Source of the DNA: Bin87 sp963663945
GTDB lineage: Bacteria > Chloroflexota > Dehalococcoidia > Lucifugimonadales > UBA3495
Assembly (NCBI GenBank): GCA_963663945.1
Contig: OY760687.1
Location: 868,001 to 932,000 of the forward strand
Direction: 5' to 3'
DNA: 64,000 bases
Within the stretch, counting starts at the first letter, position 1. Each line of letters begins with the position of its first letter. Shown piece by piece: positions 19,362 through 29,680 of this stretch. The position numbers and the translations under genes are program-made. The notes beneath the pieces are model-generated. The model did not search any database and had not been told where the DNA came from. It saw only the letters and a list, made by a program, of their open reading frames with translations.

Positions 19362-21785
19362 CTAAGACTTTCCCATACGGTAGCCAACACCGTGCTCCGT
19401 GAAGATGTACGAGGGCTTCCTCGCATTGTCCCCAAGCTTCTGGCGAAGGGATTTTATGTAGGCGCGCAGAAGCTGGGGCTCCCGCGAATACTCCGGTCCC
19501 CAAACCCGTTGCAGCAACGCGTCCTGCGTGAGCACCCCGCCGGCGGAGTTGGCGAGCTCGGTGAGCAGCCTGTACTCCGTGGCTGTCAGTTGTACCAGCT
19601 GACCTGATACCTTGACGGTCCGCTCATCGAAATTGATTTGCACCTCACCCGATTGGAACGTGCGGCTGCCCGTAATTTCCCGGCCGACGTTCAACCTTCG
19701 AAGGGTCGCCTTTATCCGCGCTATCATTTCGGAAGGCGCGAAGGGTTTCACCATATAGCCGTCCGCACCCATGTCGAAGGCACGCACAACATACTCCTCA
19801 TCGTCCCGATCACAGAGCACAATAGCCGGCAGATTCAGCGAATCCCCAGCTCTCCGCAGAGTGCGGAAGGATTCCTCCTCTCTGCCGGCAATGTCCAGGA
19901 TAATCAGTTTCGGCCTTTCCGACGACGCAAGTTCCTCAATCTCGTGCAAACCCGAGGCTGCCACGACGCCGTAGCCCGCGTTGAGCAGGACTTGACGAAC
20001 CGTGCGCAGCAATCTGGGGTCTTCGATAGAGACGAGGATCCGAGTCCCCTCCGCCGGCGCCGGCATTGGGTCACCGGAAATCTGCGGGGAGTCGAACGCC
20101 TGAACGTCTTCCTCGTCCTCCACCGACAGGAGAGTGAAGGTCAGCGTCAGGCTGCCTGTTTCCGCATCGATGTCCGTTCCGATTCTCCCTCCGTGAGCCT
20201 CGACAACGCCACGGCAGAACGCAATCGCCAAGCCCTCGCCCTGTGACGCCATGTCAACTGCCTTGGCGTGCGATTCCGCTACGTCCTTGAATAACTGCGG
20301 AACGTCCTGATACTGGCTCATTTGAGGAGACTCTGCGGAAGGAGCAAACGGGCCTTCTATAGATACTGAGATCGCGACGTGGATATCTACCAGCGAAGCG
20401 GACACCCTGATGGGCGACGAATCGTCGGAGCGCCTCGCCACTTGGCGAAGGAAGTTTTGCAATACCTGGCCGATACGGTGACCGTCGGCCATAACCCGGG
20501 GCAGCCCTCCCGGGATATCGGTTTCTATGGAATTGGCGCCGTGGTCCCTCAGAAACTCTCCGCAGCACTTGGGTATCAATAGCGACAGGTCCGTAGGCTC
20601 GGCATCCACGGATAGCGTTCCAGTCTCGATTTGCGTCAGTTCAATCAGACTGTTGATCTGGCTGCGCATCAAGTCCGTCTGCTGGTCTATGATGCGCAAG
20701 AGCTGCATCGGCTCAGTCGGGGCCATCGACTCAACCAGGCCCCTGAGGGCGGCGGCAGAACCCTTAATGCTTATCAAAGGGGTTCTCAGCTCTTCGCTTA
20801 CCCTGCCCAGGAATGCCGCCCTCTGTCGTTCCAGGTCTTCGACGGGGGTCATGTCCTGCACAACATGCACTACCGACACTATCTCTCCTGATCCAGAGAA
20901 GATGGGAGCAGCGCTGATCACGGTGGGAATAGATTTTCCGCTTGGGGACTGGATGAGAATTTCTTCCGCTCTGACGGGTTCGGCGTTTTGAAGCACTCTG
21001 GGGGCCGGCAGCTCCAGGTACGACATTTCGCTCCCGTCGGCTCGACGAAAGGACAGGGCTTCGAAAAGGTTATCAAACCCTTCTTCCGGGATCTCCAGGC
21101 TGCCCATCATGCGCAACGTTTCCTGGTTAAGATAGGCCAGCTCGCCGTTGTGCGCGTTGAAGACGACGACCCCAACCGGGGAGATGTCCAGCAGAGTCTC
21201 GAGATCCGCCTTGGCCCGGTGTTCGGCTTCGTACCTTCGGGCGTTGGAGATTATCGATGCGGCGTGGGCGGCAAACATCGCCGCCATAATCTCGTCTTCC
21301 TCGGTGAACTCTGGTGCGCCTTCCTTCTCTGCAAGATATATGCTGCCGACACGCTCGTCGTGATAATAGATCGGCATCCCCAGAAAAGTCTCCACCGGCG
21401 GGTGATCTGCAGGAAGACCCAAGGAATCAGGTTGGACCGCAGTGTCCCTCAACCTGACCGGGCCCTTGGCATCGTTCAGGTAGTCCAGCTGGCCCGGCTC
21501 CAGGAGCCACTGCGACCAGCGTTCGCGCTCTTCGTCCGTTACTCCCGAGACGTAGAAGTCGCGCATTCCACCCAGGTTATCGAAAGTCAGGAGCGCACCG
21601 TACCGGGCGCCGGTGAGCTTTCAGGCGCTGTTGACAACTTCCTGGAGGATGGCCTCGGTGTCGAGGTTTTCGGAAATGCCGATGCTTGCCTTGCTCAGTC
21701 TGACGAGCCGATCCTTGAGGGCGTCAATTTGTTGCCCGAGCACTTCCGCTTCGGTGATTGCAGCATTCGCTTGTAAAGGGCTCAT
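19362..21785 (-). pseudogene. GAF-PAS-kinase-like-receiver-winged-helix signalling protein, broken by an in-frame TGA
   Basis: Reading from ATG 21785 (GAGGACGACT upstream) the frame is MSPLQANAAITEAEVLGQQI and on to LQEVVNSA, then TGA at 21621-21623, then KLTGARYGALLTFDNLGG and 740 more codons in the same frame. A GAF domain spans the stop, so it is a point nonsense change (CGA to TGA is the simplest). Domains: GAF about 15-180, PAS 195-315, HisKA-like 325-390, ATPase-like 400-535, receiver 560-675, OmpR-type winged helix 700-805. The H-box reads RVSEELRTPLISIKG, with Glu where the phospho-accepting His belongs, and the ATPase lacks a DxGxG box. The receiver keeps its Asp (IILDIAG) and Lys (VKPF). 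Sensor and DNA-binding output are in one chain. Confidence 0.8.
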
Positions 21786-22551
21786 AGTCGTCCTCGTGGA
21801 ACTTCGTGGATTGTGGAACAGACCACCCCACCACATCGTCACTTCACATATTCCAGCCTGGATTTGGCAGAATGTGTCGCCCAGGGCAACGGTCCATTGG
21901 CAAAAGTCCCGGCGCGCCTCTAACGGTCGATGCTTGCCGGGCTGTGGGTCCGGCGGGCGAGTAACCCTGCTGATTGTTGTGAAAAATATACAGGCAAAAC
22001 GCACTCCCAACGGTTCGCTCAACATGTTTTCACAAAATCTTCATAATCGTCCGCCCCTGTCAATTATGGATGATCCATTTGTTCGCCTTGGGAGGGGACG
22101 CCGGGGCGGGTTGCTGCGGAGGCTAAACAAGCTAAACCAGACCCTCATGCGTACCCAGTTCGTCATCGCTCGGAGCGAAGCCCGACCCTTCGACGGATCT
22201 GGCGATCCCGTTACCTGAGCGACTACTCCTCCGGTAGATGATTCCGTCTTACTGATACCCAATCTGATTCTCACAATAGGGGCATTACGTAATTCGCTCT
22301 GTGCGGCGATCCCGTTCGCCAGGCTCACGCCGGATTTCGTCGGCCCGGTGTTGGACCATCTCGATTACGGATACACCACACCGTCCACCCCCGTGTCGTC
22401 GCTCCAGCCATCCATGGCTCTCCCAGCGAGACGCATTCCGTCATCACCATGCCTCACCGGACATTCAGCCTTGCGGGGACCATTTTGATACCGGATTGAA
22501 CCGGTCCCAAACGCCTTTCACCCGCGTTCTTCTCGCAGATCTCGCCGGCTC
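21786..22551. other. No recognisable gene
   Basis: Upstream region of the signalling pseudogene. Only short frames of biased composition are present. A frame at 22041-22328 (minus) has no start context or family features and I do not call it. Confidence 0.45.
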
Positions 22552-23390
22552 CTATTCACAGTAGCGAGCGTAGTCGGCCCTGATCTTCGCCATCGTGACC
22601 TCGTCCCGCTCCAGTTGGCCACGCAACCGTTCCTCCACCGCCTCGGCGCTCAACGCAACTGTCCCGCTGGCGCTGGACACGTTCAGCCGGTGCAGGGCGG
22701 TGTTGGCGTCCACCATGCATTGGGAGTACTGCGCACCATCCTGTCGTCGTCGTCCACCCCGCAGGCCAGCAGGGTCCAAAGGACGATAATTAGCAGCAGC
22801 GCGTTCCACAAACGATGCACGGTCGCTTCTCCCGAGAGGCCAACGACGTGATCCATCAAGGGTGCTCCGAGCCCTCGGCCGGCCGGTCCTGAACCCTCCT
22901 CGCCGAACATCTCGGAATCCGCCACCGCAGCGAAATCGGGATCGACGAAATAGCTCTGCAGCGGGCTGTTGGCCGCCACCGGCCGGGACAGCGTCATCCC
23001 ACGCTCCCGCTGGAACCGCCGCAGCGCGTGGCCCATCCGCATCAGCAACGAGCGCAGCTCCGCCAGCGTCAGCTCGGCCCGTTGGCAAAGTGCACGTCGG
23101 TGGATGCCCGCGGTACCGGCCCGCCACACGTAGAGCGCCATACGCCTGGCCACGGCGTCCAGGCTCGCCGTGAAGTCTGAGGCCAACTCTTCCGTCCAGC
23201 CGCTGGACAGTGGAGCTGGGGAGATTTCCGCCGCCGAAGGCTCCAACACGGGGTTGGTCTCCGACCGATCCTGCCCCATCGCGGGGGTCCGTTCCCCATC
23301 AGGAACACGGACGGTTGCGCCGCCCAGATGGCCCAGGACCCGGTCTACCTCGTCAGCATCACCCACCACTTCCACTCGTATCCACACCAT
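22552..23390 (-). pseudogene. Unidentified membrane-anchored protein, frameshifted
   Basis: From ATG 23390 (MVWIRVEVVGDADEVDRVLG, GGAG upstream) the frame includes a compact helical region LDAVARRMALYVWRAGTAG, AELTLAELRSLLMRMGHALR and a hydrophobic segment ALLLIIVLWTLLACG. At a (GAC)4 tract near 22745-22757 the plausible C-terminus, QYSQCMVDANTALHRLNVSS to IRADYARYCE, continues in another frame ending at 22552. One indel in the GAC tract would join them. The middle part looks like a winged-helix or similar DNA-binding fold, but I do not recognise the family. Confidence 0.5.
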
Positions 23391-23691
23391 ACTGTTCGCT
23401 CCGTTGCGCCGGACGGACGGCATCGCGTCAACCACCGTTAATTTTGCGCTGTTGACTATAACCCGCGCCGCCCGTGCTTGCCCACCTCCATGGGTCTCAA
23501 CGAGGCGATTTCGGCACTCCGCCGAGTCGCCCGACTGGTTTCATTGTCGAACTGCCCTGCCGGGGGCGGTCGGTCTGATCGGGGCCAACCGTTCGTTGCC
23601 CATGGCTTCAGCGTCGACGTGCTCCGTCATCCGACGGGCGGCAATTTGCGTGACGTCATATCATTGCCCCAGTCTCACCCGGGAGACAAGC

Positions 23692-24499
23692 ATGGGCAGT
23701 CGTCAATATTGCGGCCGCGGCGCCGGTTGGTTTCGCACCAGCCACCCTGGGTGCCGGGACGCACGCCGCAGTGGCTTAGCCCGGATAGTTGACCTGGCGG
23801 CCCGGGCCGCCGAACGTCCCGAGTTCACCCAGCGGCGCGTGCTGCAGGTCCTGGAGAAGGCTGGCTCAGGAATGCTACGTGCCCGACGATGACCCTCCCT
23901 CAGTGCTGGCGGCTGGATGGCATCTCTCTCCCATGAACCGCAGGTGGACTACGTTCCCACCCGGGCGGAAACGGACTGGCTGCGGCTGCTGGGCGACACG
24001 GGCATCGACCTGGACCGGGAGGCCGCCCTGCTGCGCTACGCTCGCCACTTCGACCTGGACGGCGGCGAACTGGATCGCCTCCGGATGCTACGCCAGTTCA
24101 TCCAGGGAGCGGTCATCGCGGCGGCCGCCGCTGGCCTCACACCTCACCGGATGACTTTTCCCGACGCCGTCGTGCCATCCCTGCCTGGAGGGATCGGAGC
24201 AACCGGTATGGCTCTTTGACGACGCGGAGTACCGCTTGGGCCGCCTGCCAGCGGATCGGGCCGCGACCATCACGGGCGTGGCTGCGGCCGGCCGCATATT
24301 GCCCTACTACCCACCGCAGCTATTCGTGGGTCGCGAGGCGCCCGGCGACGGCTGGGGGACTGTCGCCACCGGCCGCATGGTGCTGACCAGCCACGGCGTG
24401 GTCTATGACGGCAACGGTGTTGGACACCACGGAACCGCAGGGCAGTTCGTTGGAGCAGGGATGCATATACACAATATCTGCACTAAAACCGCCCAATAA
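23692..24499 (+). pseudogene. Unidentified gene in at least three frames
   Basis: Three consecutive coding-looking segments lie in different frames: 23692-23892 (ARIVDLAARAAERPEFTQRR, then VLQVLEKAGSGMLRARR), 23917-24170 (TDWLRLLGDTGIDLDREAAL and LLRYARHFDLDGGELDRLRM), and about 24170-24499 (EQPVWLFDDAEYRLGRLPAD, then GWGTVATGRMVLTSHGVVYD). Each is well formed for its length, which suggests one gene with two frameshifts. No known domain is evident. It is divergent from the frameshifted gene at 22552-23390. Confidence 0.45.
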
Positions 24500-24722
24500 T
24501 TCACGCCCTTTTCACATCGGTGGACTACCCTGAATGTAATGCGTCAAATAAGACGTGGGCATGGGCCCGCCCGACCGGTCGGTGGGTTCGATGTCATCCA
24601 CGGCATAACGTGGATGAGGTGAGTGGTTCGTGTGGCGTCGCCGGGTCAGTGGGTGTCGTCCGATGGTGACGCTGCGCGAACTCAATAACTGGGTAGACGT
24701 TCACGGGAATAAAAGGAGCGTC

Positions 24723-25145
24723 ATGTCTTACGTCCTTCGCGTTGCGGCGGCTTACGTCGTTCTGGTCGGCGTGGCTGTTGCCGTCCATTTCATCATCACA
24801 CTGTTCTATCATGCTGGGGGCGCCCCGTTCACGCTGTGGCACTACATGAACTGGCTGATCGCGCCGGCGGTGCTGGTCACAGTGGTGGCGAGCTACGTCG
24901 GCAAGCGCAGGATGGACGGTGAAGGGGCGGTGGACCTGAAGCGGTATCTCGAAGTCAACACGGTGTTCTACGGTTCGGTGGCCGCGGGCATCATCTACTA
25001 CTGGAACTGGGCGCTTTCACTCTCGCCCGGCAACGTGCCGGACGGCCAGTTCTGGTCTGTGCTGGGCGCGGCGCTGCCCATCTTGATGGTGGTTGCAGGC
25101 TTGCGGCTCTGGCGTACGCACAAAGGGCGCGGCGTTACCGATTGA
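24723..25145 (+). CDS. Small four-helix membrane protein
   Basis: 140 aa from the ATG at 24723, with AAAAGGAG upstream. Four hydrophobic segments are evident: VLRVAAAYVVLVGVAVAVHF, NWLIAPAVLVTVVASYV, VFYGSVAAGIIYYWNWAL and LGAALPILMVVAGLRLW. A charged loop with RYLEVNTVFY separates helices two and three. A paralogue at 57804-58238 has the same length, the same helix layout and the matching YLEANVTFY. No catalytic motif; function unknown. Confidence 0.78.
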   Translation: MSYVLRVAAAYVVLVGVAVAVHFIITLFYHAGGAPFTLWHYMNWLIAPAVLVTVVASYVGKRRMDGEGAVDLKRYLEVNTVFYGSVAAGIIYYWNWALSLSPGNVPDGQFWSVLGAALPILMVVAGLRLWRTHKGRGVTD

Positions 25146-25619
25146 CGGGAGAGGTTGTCCGGGAGGACATCCGGCCGAGACTCGGGAATCTGGAGAGGGT
25201 TATGAACCCGGCCGCGCCGATAGTTGGTGGCGGCCGGCGCCGTGGTGAGTTGGGTCGTGGCAGCGGGCGACGTGTTTTTGGGCTGAGGCCAAAAGAAGTT
25301 GTGAAACTAAATGCTCATCTTGTCAGCAGCAACAAGGGCCGCTGAAGGACCCTGGCGCGATGCTTACTTGCTCACCTCCGCTTGGCATTTAGGAACGTAC
25401 GGCCGTTGGCAGAGTTTGCGCCCAACTCTGCCACTTTCGGCCCACCGGCTCCCGCCGTCGTTCGGGGCGAAGCTGCTGACGCTGCCCGCTTTTGGCAGAG
25501 TTCGCGCAGTGAAGTCTGCCGCCGTGGAAGTTCCCTGCTATTGGAATGCCGACCGGCCCAGCGTTTCCTGGACGCGCTGTCGGACCACAATCGGCGCCAG
25601 GCCCGCACCGGCGAACGCC

Positions 25620-25691
25620 GTGGCCTACGTCCGCTACACCACGGTAAGCGCCATGCGCACCCGCAACGAGATCGAGGAGACCCTCGATCTG
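25620..25691 (+). pseudogene. N-terminal fragment of a small conserved gene (family also at 32699)
   Basis: Encodes VAYVRYTTVSAMRTRNEIEE and TLDL, matching the start of the fragment at 32699 (MTYARNTTVSAIRSRNEIEE). It breaks off after 24 codons. Proteins with this N-terminus followed by an RYGADGF stretch are small and common in phage-rich Chloroflexota genomes, as far as I recall; function unknown. Confidence 0.6.
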
Positions 25692-25713
25692 ACTCCCCGT
25701 CCCGGCGCCGTCA

Positions 25714-26559
25714 TCACGCCGGGACCGGTTTTGATACGGGCCCGTCGCTGAACCCCAGCGCACGGCGCACCGTCTCGCTGGCGCGCACCAGCCGTATGGC
25801 CGACGTGGGCCAATCGGGATTGTGGTGGTTGGCCACCTCGTGGCGTTCCACGATCCCCGCATCCTGGTATTGGTCAATCAGCCTCCGGCACTCCTGCTCG
25901 TTCCACCCCATCCCCCATTCCAGCATCCACTGATTGCACAGCATGCTGTACCCCACGAAGTTCAGCCGGCCCTCCAACTGGTTCATCTCCCGGACGAAAC
26001 GCTCCAGTGCATCGTCAGTGTCTGGGTCTTCGACCTCTGGGATCACCGAGGGTGTCACGTTGACGTCGCCGTGCTCCGCCGTCCGAATGCCCAGCTCGGC
26101 CTCAAGCGGAAAGAACGGCGCCGTGGCCAGCATGTCAGTGGACACCGACCGGCTGAAGGCGCACAGCACGATGCGCCGCCCGTGGAGCTTGGCCCGGTCC
26201 ACCAGGACCTGGTATCCGGCGACGCCGGAGCCCAGGATCACCGTGCCGCAGTCTTCACGATCCCTGATCCACTCGTAGACCTCCAGCAGGATGGCCGGAT
26301 CGGAACGGTCCTTGCCGGCGCGGCTGCGGGGAGCGTGATACAGCGCGATGTCCTGCTCGGTGAACTCCCGCCCATCATCGGCCTGGAGCGACCAGTCGCC
26401 GAAGGCTTTGCCGCCCATCACCTCTCCGAAGATGCGGCCCACGTCCTGCATGGCCCGGCACAACTCGGCCGGCCTGACGTCGCGCTGGTAAAGCTGGGCG
26501 CCGCGCCGGATGTTCTCCCAGTCGATGGCGATCAGGACGCCCCGGGGCTGCTGGCTCAT
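25714..26559 (-). CDS. NYN-domain protein (PIN-like nuclease fold) with C-terminal winged-helix region
   Basis: 281 aa starting MSQQPRGVLIAIDWENIRRG at 26559. The IDWEN motif supplies the first catalytic Asp of NYN/LabA-type nucleases; DRSDPAILLEVYEWI, TVILGSGVAGYQVLVDRAKL and RRIVLCAFSRSVSTDMLATA follow the family order, although the usual SGDSDF is GSGVAGY, so one acidic ligand is altered. The last 100 residues (LNFVGYSMLCNQWMLEWGMG, CRRLIDQYQDAGIVERHEV) look like a winged helix. NYN proteins cleave RNA in known cases. Another NYN protein is at 58814-60499. Confidence 0.8.
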   Translation of the reverse strand: MSQQPRGVLIAIDWENIRRGAQLYQRDVRPAELCRAMQDVGRIFGEVMGGKAFGDWSLQADDGREFTEQDIALYHAPRSRAGKDRSDPAILLEVYEWIRDREDCGTVILGSGVAGYQVLVDRAKLHGRRIVLCAFSRSVSTDMLATAPFFPLEAELGIRTAEHGDVNVTPSVIPEVEDPDTDDALERFVREMNQLEGRLNFVGYSMLCNQWMLEWGMGWNEQECRRLIDQYQDAGIVERHEVANHHNPDWPTSAIRLVRASETVRRALGFSDGPVSKPVPA

Positions 26560-27053
26560 GAATTCGGCTCTCGTGCGAACGGTGTGTGGGTACCGGATCA
26601 GGTCGGGGGCATCCCGTTTGTGACCCGCAGGGTACGCCGACACTTCACCCGGGGGCGAAAAAGATCACCTTGGCCACCGCCACCCTTTCAACGAACCCTC
26701 GCCCTCAACGAGCACTCACCATCAACGAGCGCTCACCGGCTGCCTCATGCCGAAGACGGACACCGCAGAAACCACGATGCGCCCGGTGACGTGGCTCTGC
26801 ATCTGCCGGAGGATCAACGACGGGATCAGGCGCCGTGGGGCGATGCAACCTTATCCGGTTGTCCACTGCGGGCAGAAGGCGGGGTTCGTCGGCCGAGCTG
26901 CCCGCAGCGGTGAGACCATTGTATCGGCCCTCCCCGCGTCGGCGTAAGGCCCGAGTGTCAGGAAAATGCGAACCACTGACCACGGATCAGCCGGGAAACC
27001 GTGGCCGTGAAGTACAATTGCCCGCGCCATTCCCTTCCCAGGAGCTGTCAACG

Positions 27054-27136
27054 ATGACCACCCCATCCGCGAGCGTTGAGATTTGCTGCCTCAAGTGCAG
27101 GGCCAAGACCGCGTCCAGGGACATCGAGGCCGTCAC
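27054..27136 (+). pseudogene. DUF5679 zinc-ribbon protein, 5' part (cut by IS21 copy C)
   Basis: ATG 27054, nine bases after AGGAG, encodes MTTPSASVEICCLKCRAKTA and SRDIEAV before IS21 copy C. The CLKC pair is the first half of a zinc ribbon. It continues at 29577 to give a 54-aa protein when the element and one GTCAC repeat are removed. Confidence 0.85.
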
Positions 27137-27222
27137 TGATAGACGACAATAAGGAATGCCTCTTGCGCCGACTATTCTTGCCGGTTGGGATGGTGTAAAT
27201 CGTCCGGCACGGAGGTGCCGGA

Positions 27223-28725
27223 TTGATCAAGGACCGACAAGTCAGACTTTTGAGGCAAAAACGTATGGAAGGCAAGACACAGGAGACGGCGGCCGCCATG
27301 TCTGGGATGAGCGTGCGGTCGGCGCGCAAATGGCAGAGTGGCCCGTTGCCGTCGGAGACCAAACCGGAGCGCTGGTGGCGCACTCGGTCCGACCCCTTCG
27401 ACGGGGTGTGGGAAGAGGAGATTGAGCCCCTGCTGCGGGACGACCCCAAGGGCAAGCTGAAGGCAACGACGATTATCGAATGGCTGGAGGAGCAGCATCC
27501 TGGCCAGTTCAGCGCCTCCCAGCTGCGCACCCTGCAACGACGATTACAGGACTGGCGGGCGCTGAATGGCCCGGATCAGGAGGTTTACTTCCCCCAGGAG
27601 CATCCGCCGGGTCGGGAGGCCCAGTTTGATTTCACCCACTGCAGCGCCCTGGGGGTGACCGTCGCCGGTGAGCCCTACCCCCACCTGCTGTTTCAGCTGA
27701 TCCTCAGCCACTCGGGCTGGCGCTACGCGGAGGTCGCCGCCGGCGAGACCTTCCTGGCCCTCAAGCAGGGATTACAGAATGCGCTCTGGGCCCTGGGCGG
27801 CGTACCGGAGGTGGTGCGTTCCGACAATACCTCTGCTGCCACCCACGAGATGAAACGCAGCCGAGGCCGGGCGCTAAACGACAATTACGCCGCCCTGCTG
27901 GACCACTACGGTGTCCGATCCACCCGCATCAATCCTGGCAAGAGCCACGAAAACGGCGTTGCCGAGCACGCTCACTACCGTTTGAAGGATGCCGTGGACC
28001 AGGCTTTGATCATGCGCGGCAGCCGCGATTTCCACACCGCCGACGACTACGCCGGTTTCGTACGGGAGATGGTGGAGAAGCGAAACCGCCTGGTGCGGGG
28101 GAAGCTGGAGCAGGAAATGGCTTGCCTAAGACCCCTGCCGCCAGCCCCCATGCCGGAATACGCCAACTACCAGTCCAAGGTGCGCCGGTGGAGTACGATC
28201 CAGGTGGCGGGACGCAGCTACAGCGTCCCGTCCCGGCTCATTGGCAAGGTGGTACAGATCCGCCTCTATTCCGAGCACGTGGAAGTGTACTACAAGGGCC
28301 ACTTTGTGGAACGCATGGCGCGCGTGCACGGTGATGGGGAAGTAAACGTCAATTACCGCCACGTGATCAATTCCCTGGTGCGCAAGCCCGGAGCATTCGC
28401 CCGGTACCGCTTCAGGGAGCAGCTCTTTCCCACCCTGCACTTCCGGCTGGCCTACGATGCGCTCAGGCAGTGGCGCGGTGAGCGCGCCGACGTGGAGTAC
28501 GTGCGCATCCTGCACCTGGCGGCCACCACCATGGAGGTCATGGTGGACAGCGCCCTGTCGCTGCTGCTGGAGACCGGTCAGCCCTTCGACTACGCCGAGG
28601 TGCGGGAACTGGCCGAGCCCAGGGTGCCCCAGGCTCCGGTGCTGGTCCTCTCTGGGAAGCCGGACCTGAAGATCTACGACGGTCTGCTCACGAGCAGTAC
28701 GGCCATGGTGGGGGTGTGCGCATGA
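27223..28725 (+). CDS. istA: IS21-family transposase IstA, copy C
   Basis: 500 aa, intact; same sequence type as copy B (LIMRGSRDFH, LYSEHVEVYY). It has an N-terminal helix-turn-helix and an rve DDE core, a TTG start behind the SD hairpin, and a stop overlapping istB by ATGA. Confidence 0.95.
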   Translation: MIKDRQVRLLRQKRMEGKTQETAAAMSGMSVRSARKWQSGPLPSETKPERWWRTRSDPFDGVWEEEIEPLLRDDPKGKLKATTIIEWLEEQHPGQFSASQLRTLQRRLQDWRALNGPDQEVYFPQEHPPGREAQFDFTHCSALGVTVAGEPYPHLLFQLILSHSGWRYAEVAAGETFLALKQGLQNALWALGGVPEVVRSDNTSAATHEMKRSRGRALNDNYAALLDHYGVRSTRINPGKSHENGVAEHAHYRLKDAVDQALIMRGSRDFHTADDYAGFVREMVEKRNRLVRGKLEQEMACLRPLPPAPMPEYANYQSKVRRWSTIQVAGRSYSVPSRLIGKVVQIRLYSEHVEVYYKGHFVERMARVHGDGEVNVNYRHVINSLVRKPGAFARYRFREQLFPTLHFRLAYDALRQWRGERADVEYVRILHLAATTMEVMVDSALSLLLETGQPFDYAEVRELAEPRVPQAPVLVLSGKPDLKIYDGLLTSSTAMVGVCA

Positions 28726-29534
28726 TGGACACCGACACCAGCGTGATCCCGGAGCGCATCGGTCAGCTCTGCCGCGAATTCAAGCTGCCCACCATGGGCG
28801 CTCAGTCGGTGGCCCGTTTCACCGAGGCTGGCCACGGCGAGGCCCTGTCCACCTTCCTGGAGGTGCTGGAGCAGGAAGCCGAGGATCGCCGCCACCGGCG
28901 CATCAACCGGCTGCGTCAGGCGTCCCGGCTCCCCTCGGGCAAGACCTGGGAGACCTTCGAGCATCACCGGATGCCCCTCGCTCTACGGCAGCAGATGGAC
29001 CAACTGGCCCAGGGCAGCTTCGTGGATCACGGCGTCAACGTGCTGGCCTTCGGGCTCCCCGGCACCGGCAAGACCCACGCGCTCTGCGCTCTGGGACACC
29101 GCCTGGTGGAGGCCGGCCACTCCGTCCTCTTCGCACCGGCCTACCGTCTGGTGCAGGATCTGCTGGCCGCCAAGCGTGACTTCGACCTGCCCCGACAACT
29201 GCGCAAGCTGGACAACTTCGACTTCCTCCTCCTGGACGATCTCGGCTACCTGCCCCAGGGTACTGAGGAGTCCGAGGTCCTCTTCACCCTCATCGCAGAA
29301 CGCTACGAACGCCGGTCGTTGGGCATCACGTCCAACCTGGTCTTCTCGGAGTGGGAGCGCATCTTTGCCAATCCCATGGCCACCGCCGCAGCGATTGACC
29401 GGGTGGTTCACCACTCCGTCATCCTGGAATTCGACGTCCCCAGCTACCGGACTGACGCAGCACAGCAACGCGGCGAGACTGCCGCGGCCGACGCCAACGC
29501 TGCGCCTGCCAAGGAGGTGAACCGGCAAAACTAA
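28722..29534 (+). CDS. istB: IS21-family helper ATPase IstB, copy C
   Basis: 270 aa AAA+ ATPase, Walker A GLPGTGKTH, Walker B LLLDDLGYLP, with the seven-residue C-terminal insertion of the B/C sub-lineage. It is translationally coupled to istA. Confidence 0.95.
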   Translation: MMDTDTSVIPERIGQLCREFKLPTMGAQSVARFTEAGHGEALSTFLEVLEQEAEDRRHRRINRLRQASRLPSGKTWETFEHHRMPLALRQQMDQLAQGSFVDHGVNVLAFGLPGTGKTHALCALGHRLVEAGHSVLFAPAYRLVQDLLAAKRDFDLPRQLRKLDNFDFLLLDDLGYLPQGTEESEVLFTLIAERYERRSLGITSNLVFSEWERIFANPMATAAAIDRVVHHSVILEFDVPSYRTDAAQQRGETAAADANAAPAKEVNRQN

Positions 29535-29576
29535 TCGACGATAAATCGGCAAGAATGGTTGACGCGGGACAGTCAC

Positions 29577-29658
29577 CATGAAGAACGGCCGACCCGCCAC
29601 CCGCGGCGTCTGCGTGGACTGCGGGACCAAGAAGTTCCGCATCGGCTTCCTGCCCTGA
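29577..29658 (+). pseudogene. DUF5679 zinc-ribbon protein, 3' part
   Basis: Continues the frame broken at 27136: TMKNGRPATRGVCVDCGTKK and FRIGFLP, then TGA. The CVDC pair completes a four-Cys zinc ribbon with the CLKC of the 5' part, and the KNGRPATRG segment is typical of the family. It lies 22 bp before the NurA pseudogene on the same strand. Confidence 0.85.
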
Positions 29659-29680
29659 CCGGCACACTCATCCCACCGTC

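Larger units (their letters stand above)
27137..29571 (+). mobile_element. IS21-family element, copy C (2435 bp)
   Basis: Same ends as the other copies, flanked by a perfect 5-bp target duplication GTCAC (27132-27136 and 29572-29576). It carries intact istA and istB, is nearly identical to copy B, and interrupts a DUF5679 gene. The perfect duplication shows a simple, recent insertion. Confidence 0.97.

Noticed and set aside
22041..22328. 95-codon frame upstream of the signalling pseudogene
   Set aside because: No ribosome binding site, no family feature, arginine/serine-rich composition typical of noncoding frames.
14538..29571. Inversion between oppositely oriented IS21 copies B and C
   Set aside because: Copy C has a perfect target duplication on both sides, which an inversion with B would have separated.
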